DNA of 14,755 bases from Nocardioides sp. GTDB lineage: Bacteria; Actinomycetota; Actinomycetes; Propionibacteriales; Nocardioidaceae. Location: assembly GCA_021166815.1 (NCBI GenBank), contig JAJPEO010000266.1, forward strand, positions 1 to 14,755, read 5' to 3'. Under the pieces are notes generated by a model that was not told the origin of the DNA, did no database searches, and was given only the letters and a program-made list of their open reading frames with translations. Positions 1 to 7,821 of this stretch are shown here, one piece after another. Made by a program: the position numbers and the translations under genes. Positions within the stretch are counted from its first letter, which is position 1; each line of letters opens with the position of its first letter.

Positions 1-599
1 GAGTCGACGGTCTCGCCGCGCGCCTGCTCGGGGGAGAGGTACTGGGCGGTGCCCACCACTGCGGCGGTCTGCGTCATCGTCGACGACGCGTCGGAGATCG
101 CCCGCGCGATGCCGAAGTCCATGACCTTGACGTCGCCGCTCGGCGTCAGCATGACGTTGCCGGGCTTGATGTCGCGGTGGATGATCCCCGACCGGTGGCT
201 GTAGTCGAGCGCCGACAGCACGCCGCTGGTGATCTCGAGGGCGCGCTCGGGCAGGATGCGGCGGCCCTCTCGCAGGATGTCGCGCAGGGTGCGGCCCTCG
301 ACGCACTCCATGACGATGTAGGGCTGGGCGACCCCGGACCCGTCGGTGGCCATCTCCTCGCCGGTGTCGTAGACCGACACGATCGCCGGGTGGTTGAGCG
401 AGGCCGAGGACTGCGCCTCCCGGCGGAACCGCGCCTGGAAGGTGGCGTCACTGGCCAGGTCGGTGCGCAGCCGCTTGACCGCGACCGTACGGCCCAGTCG
501 CAGGTCCTTGCCCTTGCGGACCTCCGCCATGCCACCACGGCCCAGCAGCTCGCCGAGCTCGTAGCGACCGCCGATCAGGGTCGGCTCCGACTGCGTCAT
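1..599 (-). CDS. pknB: Serine/threonine protein kinase PknB, N-terminal part (cut by window start)
   Basis: This is the last gene of the operon. Only 199 residues are inside the window, all kinase catalytic domain; the expected membrane helix and extracellular PASTA repeats lie beyond the left edge. Visible kinase elements are a glycine loop (LGRGGMAEV, about 19-27), catalytic lysine in VAVK (K42), the HRD loop with D143, DFG at 161-163, and a TQT activation-loop pair (T176 and T178) matching the autophosphorylated threonines of mycobacterial PknB. SPEQ follows near 189. The start ATG overlaps the pknA stop as ATGA, and AAAGGG lies about 9 bases upstream. In the family, PknB is an essential membrane kinase that senses peptidoglycan fragments and phosphorylates division and wall-synthesis proteins. 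Identity is firm from sequence and gene order. Confidence 0.95.
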   Translation of the reverse strand, partial: MTQSEPTLIGGRYELGELLGRGGMAEVRKGKDLRLGRTVAVKRLRTDLASDATFQARFRREAQSSASLNHPAIVSVYDTGEEMATDGSGVAQPYIVMECVEGRTLRDILREGRRILPERALEITSGVLSALDYSHRSGIIHRDIKPGNVMLTPSGDVKVMDFGIARAISDASSTMTQTAAVVGTAQYLSPEQARGETVD

Positions 600-2056
600 T
601 GCTGATTGCCCTTTCCGTTCCCGGAGCCCTGCCCCGGGTGGTCGTCCTTCGGTGGCTTGCCGTAGTAGGTGACGACCACCGTGTCACCCTCGGCCAGTGT
701 GCCGGTCGGGGCCACACCGGCCACCTCGTCCTTGTCGTGATCGCCCGGGTTGTCGATCTCCTCGGTGTCGACGTCGAGCCCGAGGGCCTTCAGCTGCTTC
801 TCGACGTCCTTGCGGTCGGCTCCGACGTAGTCGGCCTCGTCGACCTCGATGCCCGGCTCCTGGGTCTGCGTGGGGCTGGGCTGGGTCGGGCTGGGCTGGG
901 TCGGGCTGGACTGCGTGGGGCTCGAGGGAGCGGGGTCGGCTGACGGCGTCGGCTCGTCGGAGCCCTGCCCGGAGAGGAGCGCGGCCAGCACCATGGCGGC
1001 GATGATCGTCAGCAGCCCCACCACGAGCGGCCACGGGACGGGCATGCCCGTACGGCGCCTCGTCGGCCTCGGGCCCGGCGGTGGCGGCACGACCGGCATC
1101 GACTGGGTCGCCGGGTCGGCCGCCTCGGCGCTGGTCGTGCCCGCTCCCAGCACCTGCGTGGCCGCGACCCCGGCCGCGGCGCCGGCTGCGGCACCCGCCG
1201 CGGCACCCGGCACGGCCGAGGAGCCCCGCAGCGCGGCGGCGAGGGCGGCCCCGTCGGGGTAGCGCTCGGCGGGGTCCTTGGCCAGGCACCGGAGCACGAT
1301 GTCGGCCAGGTCGCTCGGCACGGTCTCGGGCAGGGTCGGCACCGGCTGGCGCAGGTGGGCGATCGCGGTCGCGACGGCGGTGCCGGCGCTGAACGGGTTC
1401 GTGCCGGTGAGGCACTCGTGCGCGACCACGCCGAGGCTGTAGACGTCGGAGGCGGCGGTGGCGGTGCCGCCCTCGGCCTGCTCGGGGGAGAGGTACGCCG
1501 GCGTGCCCAGGACCTGGCCGGTCTCGGTGAGGGCGACCGCCTGGGCGGCGCGGGCGATGCCGAAGTCGGTGACCTTCACCCGGCGGTCGGGGGTGACCAG
1601 GAGGTTGGCCGGCTTCACGTCGCGGTGCACGATCCCCTGGGCGTGGGCGGCGCCCACGGCGCCGGCCGCCTTCGTGATGAGGTAACGGACCACCTCGGGG
1701 TCCAGGGGCTGACCGGCGCGCAGCAGCGCCGACAGCGGCTGTCCCTCCACCAGCTCCATCACCAAGAACGGCCGGGGGGCGCTCGAGCCGTCGGCGGGCT
1801 CGGCCTCGCCGAAGTCGAAGACCGCGGCGATCCCCGGGTGGTGCAGGGAGCCCGCGTGGCGCGCCTCGGTCAGGAAGCGGTTGCGGAAGTGGGCGTCGTC
1901 GGCGTACTCGGGCTTGAGCACCTTGATCGCCACCGGGCGCCCCAGCACGGTGTCACGGGCACGCCACACCACGCCCATGCCACCGGTGGCGATGCGCGAC
2001 TCGAGGAGGTATCGGCCGGCGTCGTCGGCGAAGCTCCCCGGCTCGAGCCGGGTCAC
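596..2056 (-). CDS. pknA: Serine/threonine protein kinase PknA with one PASTA domain
   Basis: This 486-residue membrane kinase partners PknB in controlling division and cell shape. The kinase domain spans about 16-275: glycine loop ATGGMGVVW (23-31), K45 in VAIK, E65 of helix C, HRD with D146, DFG at 164-166, and TET in the activation loop (177-179). An Ala/Gly-rich and Pro-rich juxtamembrane stretch leads to one membrane helix (about 342-362). Outside the cell there is a Ser-Pro-Thr-Gln repeat linker (about 370-400) and then one PASTA-like unit (about 402-466) with a hydrophilic tail. M. tuberculosis PknA lacks PASTA domains, so this architecture differs from that reference. The start is GTG, overlapping the pbpA stop as GTGA; no closely spaced ribosome site is seen, which suggests coupled translation. 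The pknA assignment rests mainly on its position between pknB and pbpA. Confidence 0.93.
   Translation of the reverse strand: MTRLEPGSFADDAGRYLLESRIATGGMGVVWRARDTVLGRPVAIKVLKPEYADDAHFRNRFLTEARHAGSLHHPGIAAVFDFGEAEPADGSSAPRPFLVMELVEGQPLSALLRAGQPLDPEVVRYLITKAAGAVGAAHAQGIVHRDVKPANLLVTPDRRVKVTDFGIARAAQAVALTETGQVLGTPAYLSPEQAEGGTATAASDVYSLGVVAHECLTGTNPFSAGTAVATAIAHLRQPVPTLPETVPSDLADIVLRCLAKDPAERYPDGAALAAALRGSSAVPGAAAGAAAGAAAGVAATQVLGAGTTSAEAADPATQSMPVVPPPPGPRPTRRRTGMPVPWPLVVGLLTIIAAMVLAALLSGQGSDEPTPSADPAPSSPTQSSPTQPSPTQPSPTQTQEPGIEVDEADYVGADRKDVEKQLKALGLDVDTEEIDNPGDHDKDEVAGVAPTGTLAEGDTVVVTYYGKPPKDDHPGQGSGNGKGNQQ
863..922 (-). repeat. 15-bp tandem repeat encoding the SPTQ linker of PknA
   Basis: Four consecutive units encode SPTQ plus one variable residue (S, P, P, T) at about residues 379-398 of PknA. 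The middle two units are nearly identical in DNA. The segment lies between the membrane helix and the PASTA domain, so it probably acts as a flexible wall-spanning spacer. Such short in-frame units can change copy number by slippage, so length may vary between strains; that part is inference. Confidence 0.8.
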
Positions 2057-3513
2057 CTGGTGATCACCGCCTCCATGACCGCCTTCGCGATCGGGCCGCC
2101 GAGGAGGCCGCCGGCGATCTCGTTGCGGGCGGTGGCACTGGCCTCGACCATCACCGCCACGGCGACCTGGGGGTCGTCGGCGGGGGCGAAGGAGACGAAC
2201 CAGGCGTAGGGCGGGCGGTCCTCGGTCGACTGGGCGGTGCCGGTCTTGCCGCCGACCTCGACGCCGGGGATCTGGGCCACCGTGGCCGTGCCCTGCTCCA
2301 CGGTCGAGACCATCATGTCCTTGAGCTCGGCCGCGGTGCTCGCCGAGACGGCGTTGCTCAGGGTCTCGGGGTCGGTGCGGTCGAGCACCGAGAGGTTGGG
2401 GGCACGGACCTCGTCGACGACGTACGGGCGCATCACGTCGCCGTCGTTGGCGATCGCCGCCACCACCATGGCCATCTGCAGCGGCGTCGAGGTGACGTTG
2501 GACTGGCCCATCCCCGACATCGCCGTCTGGGGCGCGTTCATGTCGCGCGGGTAGAGCGACTTCGCCTGGCCGGGGAGGTCCTCGAGCTGGGTGGAGTTGA
2601 AGCCGAAGGCCTCGGCCTGCTCGGCCATCGCCTCGGTGCCGAGCTCGTTGGCCAGGCTGAGGAAGGCCACGTTGCAGGAGACCTCGAGCGCGCGGGTGAG
2701 CGTGATCCGCGGCCCGCCGCAGTTGCCGCCGTCGTGGTTGCCGATCGTGGTCTCGGACTCCGGCAGCTGGAACTTGTAGCCGCCCGGCACCAGGGAGCCG
2801 GCGTCGTACTTGCCGGACTCGATCGCGGCCGCCGCGGTGACGAGCTTGAACGTCGAGCCGGGCGGGAGCGTGGTCGCGATGGCCCGGTTGACCAGCGGCT
2901 GGTTCTCGGCGTCGTTGAGCTTCTCGGCGACGTCGGCGACCTCGCCGAAGTCGTGGGAGGCCAGCCGGTTGGGGTCGAACGTCGGCGTCGACGCCATCGC
3001 GAGGACCCGTCCGGTGGACGGCTCGAGCGCGACCACCGCGCCCTGCGCATCCCCGGGGAGGGCCTCCAGCCCGGCGAACGCCGCGTCCTGGGCCTTCGCG
3101 TTGACGGTGAGCTGGACGTTGCCGCCCTTCGGCTCGCTGTTGCTCAGCATGTCGACCAGCCGGGTCACGAACAGCCGCGAGTCGTCGCCGGAGAGCACCC
3201 GGTTCTGCGAGCGCTCCACACCCGTCTGGCTGTAGTAGGAGAAGTAGCCGGTGAGGGGGGCGTACTTGAAGGGCTGGGGGTAGGTGCGCTGGAACTTGTA
3301 CTTCGTCTCGATCGGGACGCTGCGCGCCACCGCCTCCTTGCCGACCAGGATCGCGCCCCGCTCCCGCGAGAACGCCGCGGAGATCACCCGTCGGTTGCGG
3401 GGGTCGTCGGCGAGGCCGTCGGGGCGGACGTACTGGACGTACGTCGCGTTGACCAGCAGCAGCATGAACAGCGCCAGGCAGAAGACCGCCACCACGCGGA
3501 TCGGCTTGTTCAT
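2053..3513 (-). CDS. pbpA: Class B penicillin-binding protein PbpA (peptidoglycan transpeptidase)
   Basis: This 486-residue protein cross-links peptidoglycan stems outside the membrane. It has an N-terminal membrane anchor (about 7-24), a dimerisation/pedestal region (about 25-150) and a transpeptidase domain (about 155-486). The three penicillin-binding motifs are intact: STFK with nucleophile S220, SCN at 279-281 and KTGT at 423-426. These positions nearly coincide with those of mycobacterial PBPA, and overall length fits the family. The ATG overlaps the rodA stop (ATGA) and the stop overlaps the pknA GTG. Adjacent rodA indicates a SEDS-PBP pair in which RodA polymerises glycan and PbpA cross-links it. 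In mycobacteria PBPA is a PknB substrate; whether that holds here is not visible. Confidence 0.96.
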   Translation of the reverse strand: MNKPIRVVAVFCLALFMLLLVNATYVQYVRPDGLADDPRNRRVISAAFSRERGAILVGKEAVARSVPIETKYKFQRTYPQPFKYAPLTGYFSYYSQTGVERSQNRVLSGDDSRLFVTRLVDMLSNSEPKGGNVQLTVNAKAQDAAFAGLEALPGDAQGAVVALEPSTGRVLAMASTPTFDPNRLASHDFGEVADVAEKLNDAENQPLVNRAIATTLPPGSTFKLVTAAAAIESGKYDAGSLVPGGYKFQLPESETTIGNHDGGNCGGPRITLTRALEVSCNVAFLSLANELGTEAMAEQAEAFGFNSTQLEDLPGQAKSLYPRDMNAPQTAMSGMGQSNVTSTPLQMAMVVAAIANDGDVMRPYVVDEVRAPNLSVLDRTDPETLSNAVSASTAAELKDMMVSTVEQGTATVAQIPGVEVGGKTGTAQSTEDRPPYAWFVSFAPADDPQVAVAVMVEASATARNEIAGGLLGGPIAKAVMEAVITR

Positions 3514-4913
3514 CGCAGCTTCACCACCTGGGTGTGCTCCTCGTCGGGACCGCCGGGCTCCGGCTCCAGCCGCGGCACGGGACGCCGCGCCTGGTCGGAG
3601 ACGCGCAGCAGCAGCGCCACGATCACCCAGTTGGCGATCAGCGAGGAACCGCCGTACGACAGGAACGGCGTGGTCAGGCCGGTCAGCGGGATGAGGCTCG
3701 TGACGCCCCCGATCACCACGAACACCTGCAGGGCGACGACCGAGCCCAGGCCGACGGCCAGCAGCTTGCCGAAGCCGTCGCGCGCGATCAGTGCGATGCG
3801 CAGCGCCCGCTCGACGATGAGGCCGTAGCAGAGGATGATCGCCATGACCGCGGTCAGGCCCAGCTCCTCACCGATCGCGGCGACGATGAAGTCGGACTCG
3901 GCGAAGGTGATCCGCTCCGGCATGCCGTTGCCGAACCCGCGGCCGATCAGGCCGCCCCAGCCCATGCCGAACAGCGCCTCGGTGGGCTGGTAGCTGCCGC
4001 CGACGGAGTCGTAGTAGTCCTGCGGGTTGAGCCAGATGTCGAAGCGACGCCCCACGTGCGGGACCAGCGCCCACGCGAGCAGCGCGCCCAAGGAGAACAT
4101 CAGCCCGCCGACGACCAGCCAGCCGGGACGCTCGGTGGCGACGTAGAGCATCACCAGGAACAGGCCGAAGAACAGCAGCGAGGAGCCCAGGTCGCGCTGC
4201 AGCACCAGGATCATCATCGAGACGCCGAACATCGCGAGGATCGGCCCCAGGTCGCGTCCGCGGGGGAGGTCGATGAACAGCACCCGACGGCCGGCCAGCG
4301 CCAGGGCGTCACGGTGCAGGACGAGGTAGCCGGCGAACGCGATGACCAGCGCCACCTTCGCCACCTCGCCGGGCTGGAAGGAGAAGCCGGCGACGTTGAT
4401 CCAGATCCGGGCGCCGTAGACCTCCTTGCCGATGAACGGCAGGAACGGCAGCAGGAGCAGCACGATGCCGGTGAGCCCGGCGGTGTAGGTGAAGCGCTGC
4501 AGGAAGCGGTGGTCGCGCAGCAGCACCAGCACGCCGATGAACAGCACCACCCCCAGCGTCATCCAGGTCAGCTGCTGCTGGGCGAAGTCGTGGTTGGGCT
4601 TGTCCATCGCCTCGTAGGTGATGTCCATGCGGTGGATGACCGCGAGGCCGAGCCCGTTGAGCGCCGCGACGAGCGGCAGCAGGACGGGGTCGGCGTACGG
4701 CGCGACGATCCGGACGGTCACGTGGGCGGCGACGATGAGGAGCACGAGCCAGCCGCCGTAGCCGACGATGTCGGCCGGGATGGTGCCCTCCATGCCGAGC
4801 CCGACCGCGGCGTAGGCGCCGATGCCGACCGCGAGGGCCAGCACGAGCAGGAACAGCTCCGCCCCCCGGCGCTGCCGGTGGACGAAGCCCATCAGGGATC
4901 CGGTCTGGGTCAT
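3510..4913 (-). CDS. rodA: SEDS-family peptidoglycan glycosyltransferase RodA/FtsW
   Basis: A 467-residue polytopic membrane protein with many hydrophobic helices (about ten to twelve), the SEDS enzyme that polymerises lipid II into glycan. Family signatures include QRDLGSSLLFFG in the middle, an ESDFIVAAIGEELG segment whose D341 aligns with the catalytic aspartate of RodA, and SYGGSS beginning at S419. The charged C-terminal tail is cytoplasmic. The frame stays open far upstream in antisense of pstP, but the true start is the ATG just after the pstP stop, leaving an 11-base gap. Little Shine-Dalgarno sequence precedes it; a second ATG seven codons downstream, with GGA six bases upstream, is an alternative. 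Position between pstP and pbpA matches the mycobacterial rodA locus. Confidence 0.94.
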   Translation of the reverse strand: MTQTGSLMGFVHRQRRGAELFLLVLALAVGIGAYAAVGLGMEGTIPADIVGYGGWLVLLIVAAHVTVRIVAPYADPVLLPLVAALNGLGLAVIHRMDITYEAMDKPNHDFAQQQLTWMTLGVVLFIGVLVLLRDHRFLQRFTYTAGLTGIVLLLLPFLPFIGKEVYGARIWINVAGFSFQPGEVAKVALVIAFAGYLVLHRDALALAGRRVLFIDLPRGRDLGPILAMFGVSMMILVLQRDLGSSLLFFGLFLVMLYVATERPGWLVVGGLMFSLGALLAWALVPHVGRRFDIWLNPQDYYDSVGGSYQPTEALFGMGWGGLIGRGFGNGMPERITFAESDFIVAAIGEELGLTAVMAIILCYGLIVERALRIALIARDGFGKLLAVGLGSVVALQVFVVIGGVTSLIPLTGLTTPFLSYGGSSLIANWVIVALLLRVSDQARRPVPRLEPEPGGPDEEHTQVVKLR

Positions 4914-4924
4914 CGCCGCGCCCG

Positions 4925-6172
4925 TCAGTCGACTTCCTGGCGCGCGGCGTAGTTGTCGACGGTGACCCGCGCGTCGTCGAGGTTGCTCGCCTCGATGCCC
5001 TCGCGCACCTGCTCGGCGTCGATGTCGCTGAGCCGGGCCAGGTCGACGTCGGTGGTCTCGTACGGCCGGGACAGCTCGATGCCCGGGACGTCGGCGTTGA
5101 GACCGCGGAAGATCGCCACGCGCCCGTCGTGCTCGCCGACGTAGAACTGCTGCTGGCTCCACGCCCACGCGCCCGCGACGACGATCCAGCCGAGGCCCAG
5201 GAACACCAGGGTCAGCAGGGCGCGCCGCAGCCACGTGAAGCGTACGGGCGGACGCGGCGCGTAGCGCGCGGTCTCGGGGTCGATCGGGTCGGCGGCGAAC
5301 GCGCCGGGCGGTGCGTCGGCGGGGATCGGCTCGATCTCGCCGGTGTCGCCGGAGCGGTGACCGCGGAAGAGCCCGCCCACGGCCTCGGTGAGCGGCGCGC
5401 GCCGCGGCAGGTCGGAGGCGGCGCCCACGAGCAGCGGCTGGAGGTCGTCGGGCGCGGGCTCCTCGCGCACCTCGGCGACGACGCAGGTGACGTTGTCGGT
5501 GCTGCCGGCCTCCAGGCTCGCGCGGACCAGCTCGACGGCGGCGTAGTCGGGGGTGCCGGAGCCGAGGATCTCGGCGAGCCGGTCGTCGGTGAGGTAGCCG
5601 CTGGCGCCGTCGCTGCAGACCAGGATGCGGTCGCCGGGCTGGGCGGGCACCTCGAAGAGGTCGGGCTCCTCGTGGCGGACGCCGTCGAGGGCCTTGAGGA
5701 TGAGGTTGCGGTGCGGGTGGGTGCGGGCCTCGGCCTCGGTGATGCGGCCCTCGTCGATCAGCGTCTGGACGAAGGTGTGGTCGCTGGTGAGCTGGCGCAG
5801 CCCGCCCTCGCGCAGGAGGTAGGCGCGGCTGTCGCCGACGTGGCCGAAGCCGAACTTCTCGCCGTCGAAGAGCGCCACGGTCGCCGTGGTGGACGTACCG
5901 CTCAGTGCGGGGTCGTGCTCGACCAGCTCGCTGATGCGGTCGTCGGCGCGGTGGATCGCCCCCGCCACCTGGGCGAGCAGGTCGTCGGCCGGCTCGGCGT
6001 CGAGCTTGCGCAGCGCCTGCACCGCCGTGCTCGAGGCGAGGTCGCCGCGTGCCGCGCCGCCCACGCCGTCGCAGACCGTCAGCAGCCAAGGACCGGCGTA
6101 GCCGCTGTCCTGGTTGTCGCGGCGCACCCGACCGACGTCGGAGATCGCGGAGTAGTGCAGGTGCAGGCTCAT
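4925..6172 (-). CDS. pstP: PP2C-family Ser/Thr phosphatase PstP
   Basis: This 415-residue membrane phosphatase reverses PknA/PknB phosphorylation. The PP2C domain spans about 5-235 with the metal-binding motifs in place: RRDNQDS (17-23), CDGVGG with D35, GDSRAY with D114, SDGAS with D188 and STDNVT with D226 and N227. After a variable acidic linker (about 236-310) one membrane helix lies at about 317-337. The C-terminal extracytoplasmic part (about 338-415) resembles the small outer domain of mycobacterial PstP. GAGGAAG at the end of fhaB serves as ribosome site, and the two genes are separated by only four bases. The single phosphatase among two kinases suggests it sets the phosphorylation balance of the whole operon's products. 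Confidence 0.95.
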   Translation of the reverse strand: MSLHLHYSAISDVGRVRRDNQDSGYAGPWLLTVCDGVGGAARGDLASSTAVQALRKLDAEPADDLLAQVAGAIHRADDRISELVEHDPALSGTSTTATVALFDGEKFGFGHVGDSRAYLLREGGLRQLTSDHTFVQTLIDEGRITEAEARTHPHRNLILKALDGVRHEEPDLFEVPAQPGDRILVCSDGASGYLTDDRLAEILGSGTPDYAAVELVRASLEAGSTDNVTCVVAEVREEPAPDDLQPLLVGAASDLPRRAPLTEAVGGLFRGHRSGDTGEIEPIPADAPPGAFAADPIDPETARYAPRPPVRFTWLRRALLTLVFLGLGWIVVAGAWAWSQQQFYVGEHDGRVAIFRGLNADVPGIELSRPYETTDVDLARLSDIDAEQVREGIEASNLDDARVTVDNYAARQEVD

Positions 6173-6176
6173 CGAC

Positions 6177-6650
6177 TCACTTCCTCAGCTCGAGGATGGT
6201 CTTGCCGACCCGGATCTGGACCCCGAGGCCGACGGTGGTCGGCTGGGTGATGCGTGCAGCGCCCACGTAGGTGCCGTTGGTGGAGCCCAGGTCCTCGACG
6301 AACCACTCGTCGCCGCTGCTCGCCACCCGGGCGTGGCGGGTGGAGACGTAGTCGTCGTCGAGCTTGATCGCCGCGTCGCTGCCGCGGCCGATGAGCAGCG
6401 GGGCGTCGGCCAGCTCGGCCCGGGCGCCCGAGTTCTCGCCGCCGGTCACGATCAGGTGGGTCGGCGACCCACGGCGGGCCTTGGTGGGCTTGCTGCGCTT
6501 GCGGCCGGAGGGTACGGCGCCCTCGCGCAGCGTCTCCGGCACGCGGGCGCCGAACATGTCGGAGCGGATGACGGAGATGGCGCTCAGCACGAAGATCCAC
6601 AGGACCGCCAGGAAGGCGACGCGGATGAGGAACATCGTCAGCTCAGACAT
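6177..6650 (-). CDS. fhaB: FHA-domain protein FhaB (FipA-like)
   Basis: A 157-residue protein with an N-terminal membrane helix (about 8-28), a basic linker rich in Lys and Arg (about 41-62), and a C-terminal FHA domain (about 64-157). FHA signature residues are visible: GRGS (88-91), STRH (103-106) and STNGTYVG (123-130). FHA domains bind phosphothreonine, so this protein reads kinase marks at the membrane. In M. tuberculosis FhaB/FipA is phosphorylated by PknA and links FtsZ with FtsQ; that role is family knowledge, not seen here. Its ATG lies inside the end of fhaA, overlapping by eight bases (ATGTCTGA), and a run of five G bases five bases upstream acts as ribosome site. Confidence 0.94.
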   Translation of the reverse strand: MSELTMFLIRVAFLAVLWIFVLSAISVIRSDMFGARVPETLREGAVPSGRKRSKPTKARRGSPTHLIVTGGENSGARAELADAPLLIGRGSDAAIKLDDDYVSTRHARVASSGDEWFVEDLGSTNGTYVGAARITQPTTVGLGVQIRVGKTILELRK

Positions 6651-7374
6651 TCCAGCCCCCGGCCTCGTCGCGGCCCCTCGGCTCGTCCGGGGCGTCGATG
6701 TGGACGGTCATCTCGGTGTGGCCGATCCGGATCACCGAGCCGTCCCGCAGCCGGGCCCGTGAGACCTTGCGGCCGTCGACGAGGATGCCGTTGGTGGAGC
6801 CCAGGTCGACCGCCTCGACACCCTCGGCGCTCACCTCGAGCTCGACGTGTCGGCGGCTCACCCCGGGGTCGGCGATGCGCAGGTCGGCCTCGGTGCCACG
6901 ACCGACGACCAGGCCGGGCGCACGCAGCGGGTGGCGGGTGCCGTTGACCTCCAGGGTCGCCTGGGCCGCGCGGGTGCGGGTGCGCTGGTCGTTGTCGGTG
7001 ACCTCGGCCGCGGCCTTCGAACGGATGCGGAAGCGGCCCGTCGTCAGGTCGTCGGCGGTCTCGAGGTCGACGGAGACCGGGCCGGTGAAGACGTAGCCCT
7101 GCGCGACGGCGTGGTCGCGGAGTTGGTCGACGAGGTCGTCGACCAGGGCGTGACCGAGTCCGGCGAGGCGCTCGTGGTCGGAGCCGGAGAGCTCGACGTG
7201 GAACTCGTTGGGCACCAGCCGGCGCTGCCTGCTGAGGACCTGGGCGTTGTTGTCGCACTCGCGCTGCAGCGCGGCGGCGATCTCGACAGGCTGCACCGCG
7301 CTGCGGAACGCCTTGGCGAACGTGCCGGAGATGAGCTGCTCGAGCTTCTGCTCGAAGCGCTGCAGGCCGTTCAC
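6643..7374 (-). CDS. fhaA: FhaA: DUF3662 plus FHA domain protein
   Basis: First gene of the operon, 243 residues. An N-terminal DUF3662 domain (about 1-115, beginning NGLQRFEQKLEQ) is followed by a short linker and a C-terminal FHA domain (about 140-226) with GRGT (158-161), SRRH (173-176) and STNG (193-196). I chose the GTG at 7374 because AGGAG lies eight bases upstream and the protein then starts like mycobacterial FhaA; the frame stays open upstream to 7524, but those residues look non-coding. M. tuberculosis FhaA is about 527 residues because of a long low-complexity linker that is almost absent here. In mycobacteria FhaA binds phosphorylated MviN (MurJ pseudokinase) and restrains wall synthesis. 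No membrane segment is seen. Confidence 0.92.
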   Translation of the reverse strand: MNGLQRFEQKLEQLISGTFAKAFRSAVQPVEIAAALQRECDNNAQVLSRQRRLVPNEFHVELSGSDHERLAGLGHALVDDLVDQLRDHAVAQGYVFTGPVSVDLETADDLTTGRFRIRSKAAAEVTDNDQRTRTRAAQATLEVNGTRHPLRAPGLVVGRGTEADLRIADPGVSRRHVELEVSAEGVEAVDLGSTNGILVDGRKVSRARLRDGSVIRIGHTEMTVHIDAPDEPRGRDEAGGWNV

Positions 7375-7474
7375 CCGGGGCTCTCCTCTCGCCGTGAGTG
7401 GCTGTCGTCGATCGTCTCGGTGCGTGACGGATCCGGGCACGCGACAACGGTGCGGGGCGGGGTCCGTGCGGACG

Positions 7475-7480
7475 AGCGTA
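7475..7480 (-). promoter_or_regulatory. Candidate -10 element for the fhaA-pknB operon
   Basis: On the minus strand this reads TACGCT, a common actinobacterial -10 form. It would give a leader of roughly 90 bases before the fhaA GTG. I see no clear -35 hexamer 16-18 bases upstream, so the call is weak. A second candidate on the same strand is TGTAAT at 7550-7555. Confidence 0.3.
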
Positions 7481-7549
7481 CCGGCCAGTCGCATGGGCTC
7501 TCGGGAAGCGGGTCGCCGACTCACCCTTTCACGGGGCGCGACTCACTCG

Positions 7550-7555
7550 ATTACA
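7550..7555 (-). promoter_or_regulatory. Alternative -10 element for the fhaA operon
   Basis: On the minus strand this reads TGTAAT, the most AT-rich hexamer in the fhaA-tRNA gap and close to the consensus TATAAT. It lies about 175 bases ahead of fhaA. It abuts the inverted repeat at 7554-7572 and points away from the tRNA promoter. No good -35 is visible. Confidence 0.25.
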
Positions 7556-7572
7556 CGCCCCCGCGGGGCGTG
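7554..7572. repeat. Perfect 8-bp inverted repeat between divergent genes
   Basis: The arms CACGCCCC and GGGGCGTG are exact reverse complements separated by CGC. The repeat sits just upstream of the tRNA-Leu -10 element and next to a minus-strand TGTAAT. It could be an operator for one or both divergent transcription units, or a chance GC palindrome; no factor can be named. Confidence 0.5.
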
Positions 7573-7575
7573 GGG

Positions 7576-7581
7576 TAGCCT
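7576..7581 (+). promoter_or_regulatory. -10 element of the tRNA-Leu promoter
   Basis: TAGCCT ends 14 bases before the first base of the tRNA, the usual distance for a stable-RNA promoter with a short leader. A possible -35 is the TTACAC at 7551-7556, but its spacing of 19 bases is long, so the -35 remains uncertain. Confidence 0.5.
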
Positions 7582-7595
7582 GTCCACCGCTTCAC

Positions 7596-7679
7596 GCGCG
7601 AGTGGCGGAATAGGCAGACGCGCACGGTTCAGGTCCGTGTGTCCGAAAGGACGTGGGGGTTCAACTCCCCCCTCGCGCA
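7596..7679 (+). tRNA. tRNA-Leu (anticodon CAG)
   Basis: An 84-base class II tRNA that reads CUG codons, the major leucine codon in high-GC genomes. The acceptor arms GCGCGAG and CTCGCGC pair fully, with A as discriminator. The anticodon stem CACGG/CCGTG encloses the loop TTCAGGT, giving anticodon CAG at 7630-7632. A long variable arm (about 7640-7654) contains the GTCC/GGAC hairpin typical of tRNA-Leu. The T arm is GGGGG/CCCCC around TTCAACT. The 3' CCA is not encoded, as is common in actinobacteria. It is divergent from the fhaA operon and followed by a strong terminator. Confidence 0.97.
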
Positions 7680-7710
7680 CGTGGCGGCACAGCCGCTGAG
7701 CAGCACACCG

Positions 7711-7750
7711 GGAAGCCCCGGCCCGAGAGGGTCGGGGCTTCCTGCGTTTT
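7711..7750 (+). terminator. Intrinsic terminator of tRNA-Leu
   Basis: A 14-bp stem (10 perfect outer pairs, GGAAGCCCCG with CGGGGCTTCC, then four inner pairs including one G-U) closes a GAGA tetraloop. TTTT at 7747-7750 follows four bases after the stem. The T-run lies only on the plus-strand side, so it serves the tRNA and not the minus strand. Confidence 0.88.
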
Positions 7751-7821
7751 CCCGCCCCGCTCACCACCGTGGATCGAAGAAACCGTCAGGGAACGAGAGG
7801 AAACCTGCGGTCGAACGTGTC

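Noticed and set aside
3534..4952. Plus-strand open frame of 472 codons opposite rodA
   Set aside because: It is very rich in Gln, Glu, His and Arg, as expected from the reverse complement of Leu/Val-rich membrane-protein codons.
4914..6089. Upstream extension of the rodA frame through pstP
   Set aside because: The sequence is Arg/Pro-rich with no motifs and is a shadow of pstP, which has all PP2C motifs. RodA starts at 4913.
7375..7524. N-terminal extension of FhaA to an ATG at 7524
   Set aside because: The extra 50 residues have no resemblance to FhaA, and the GTG at 7374 has a well-placed AGGAG.
7596..7679. tRNA-Leu as an integration site for a mobile element
   Set aside because: I found no second copy of the tRNA 3' end in the window and no integrase. 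The accessory operon may be an island, but this window gives no attachment site.
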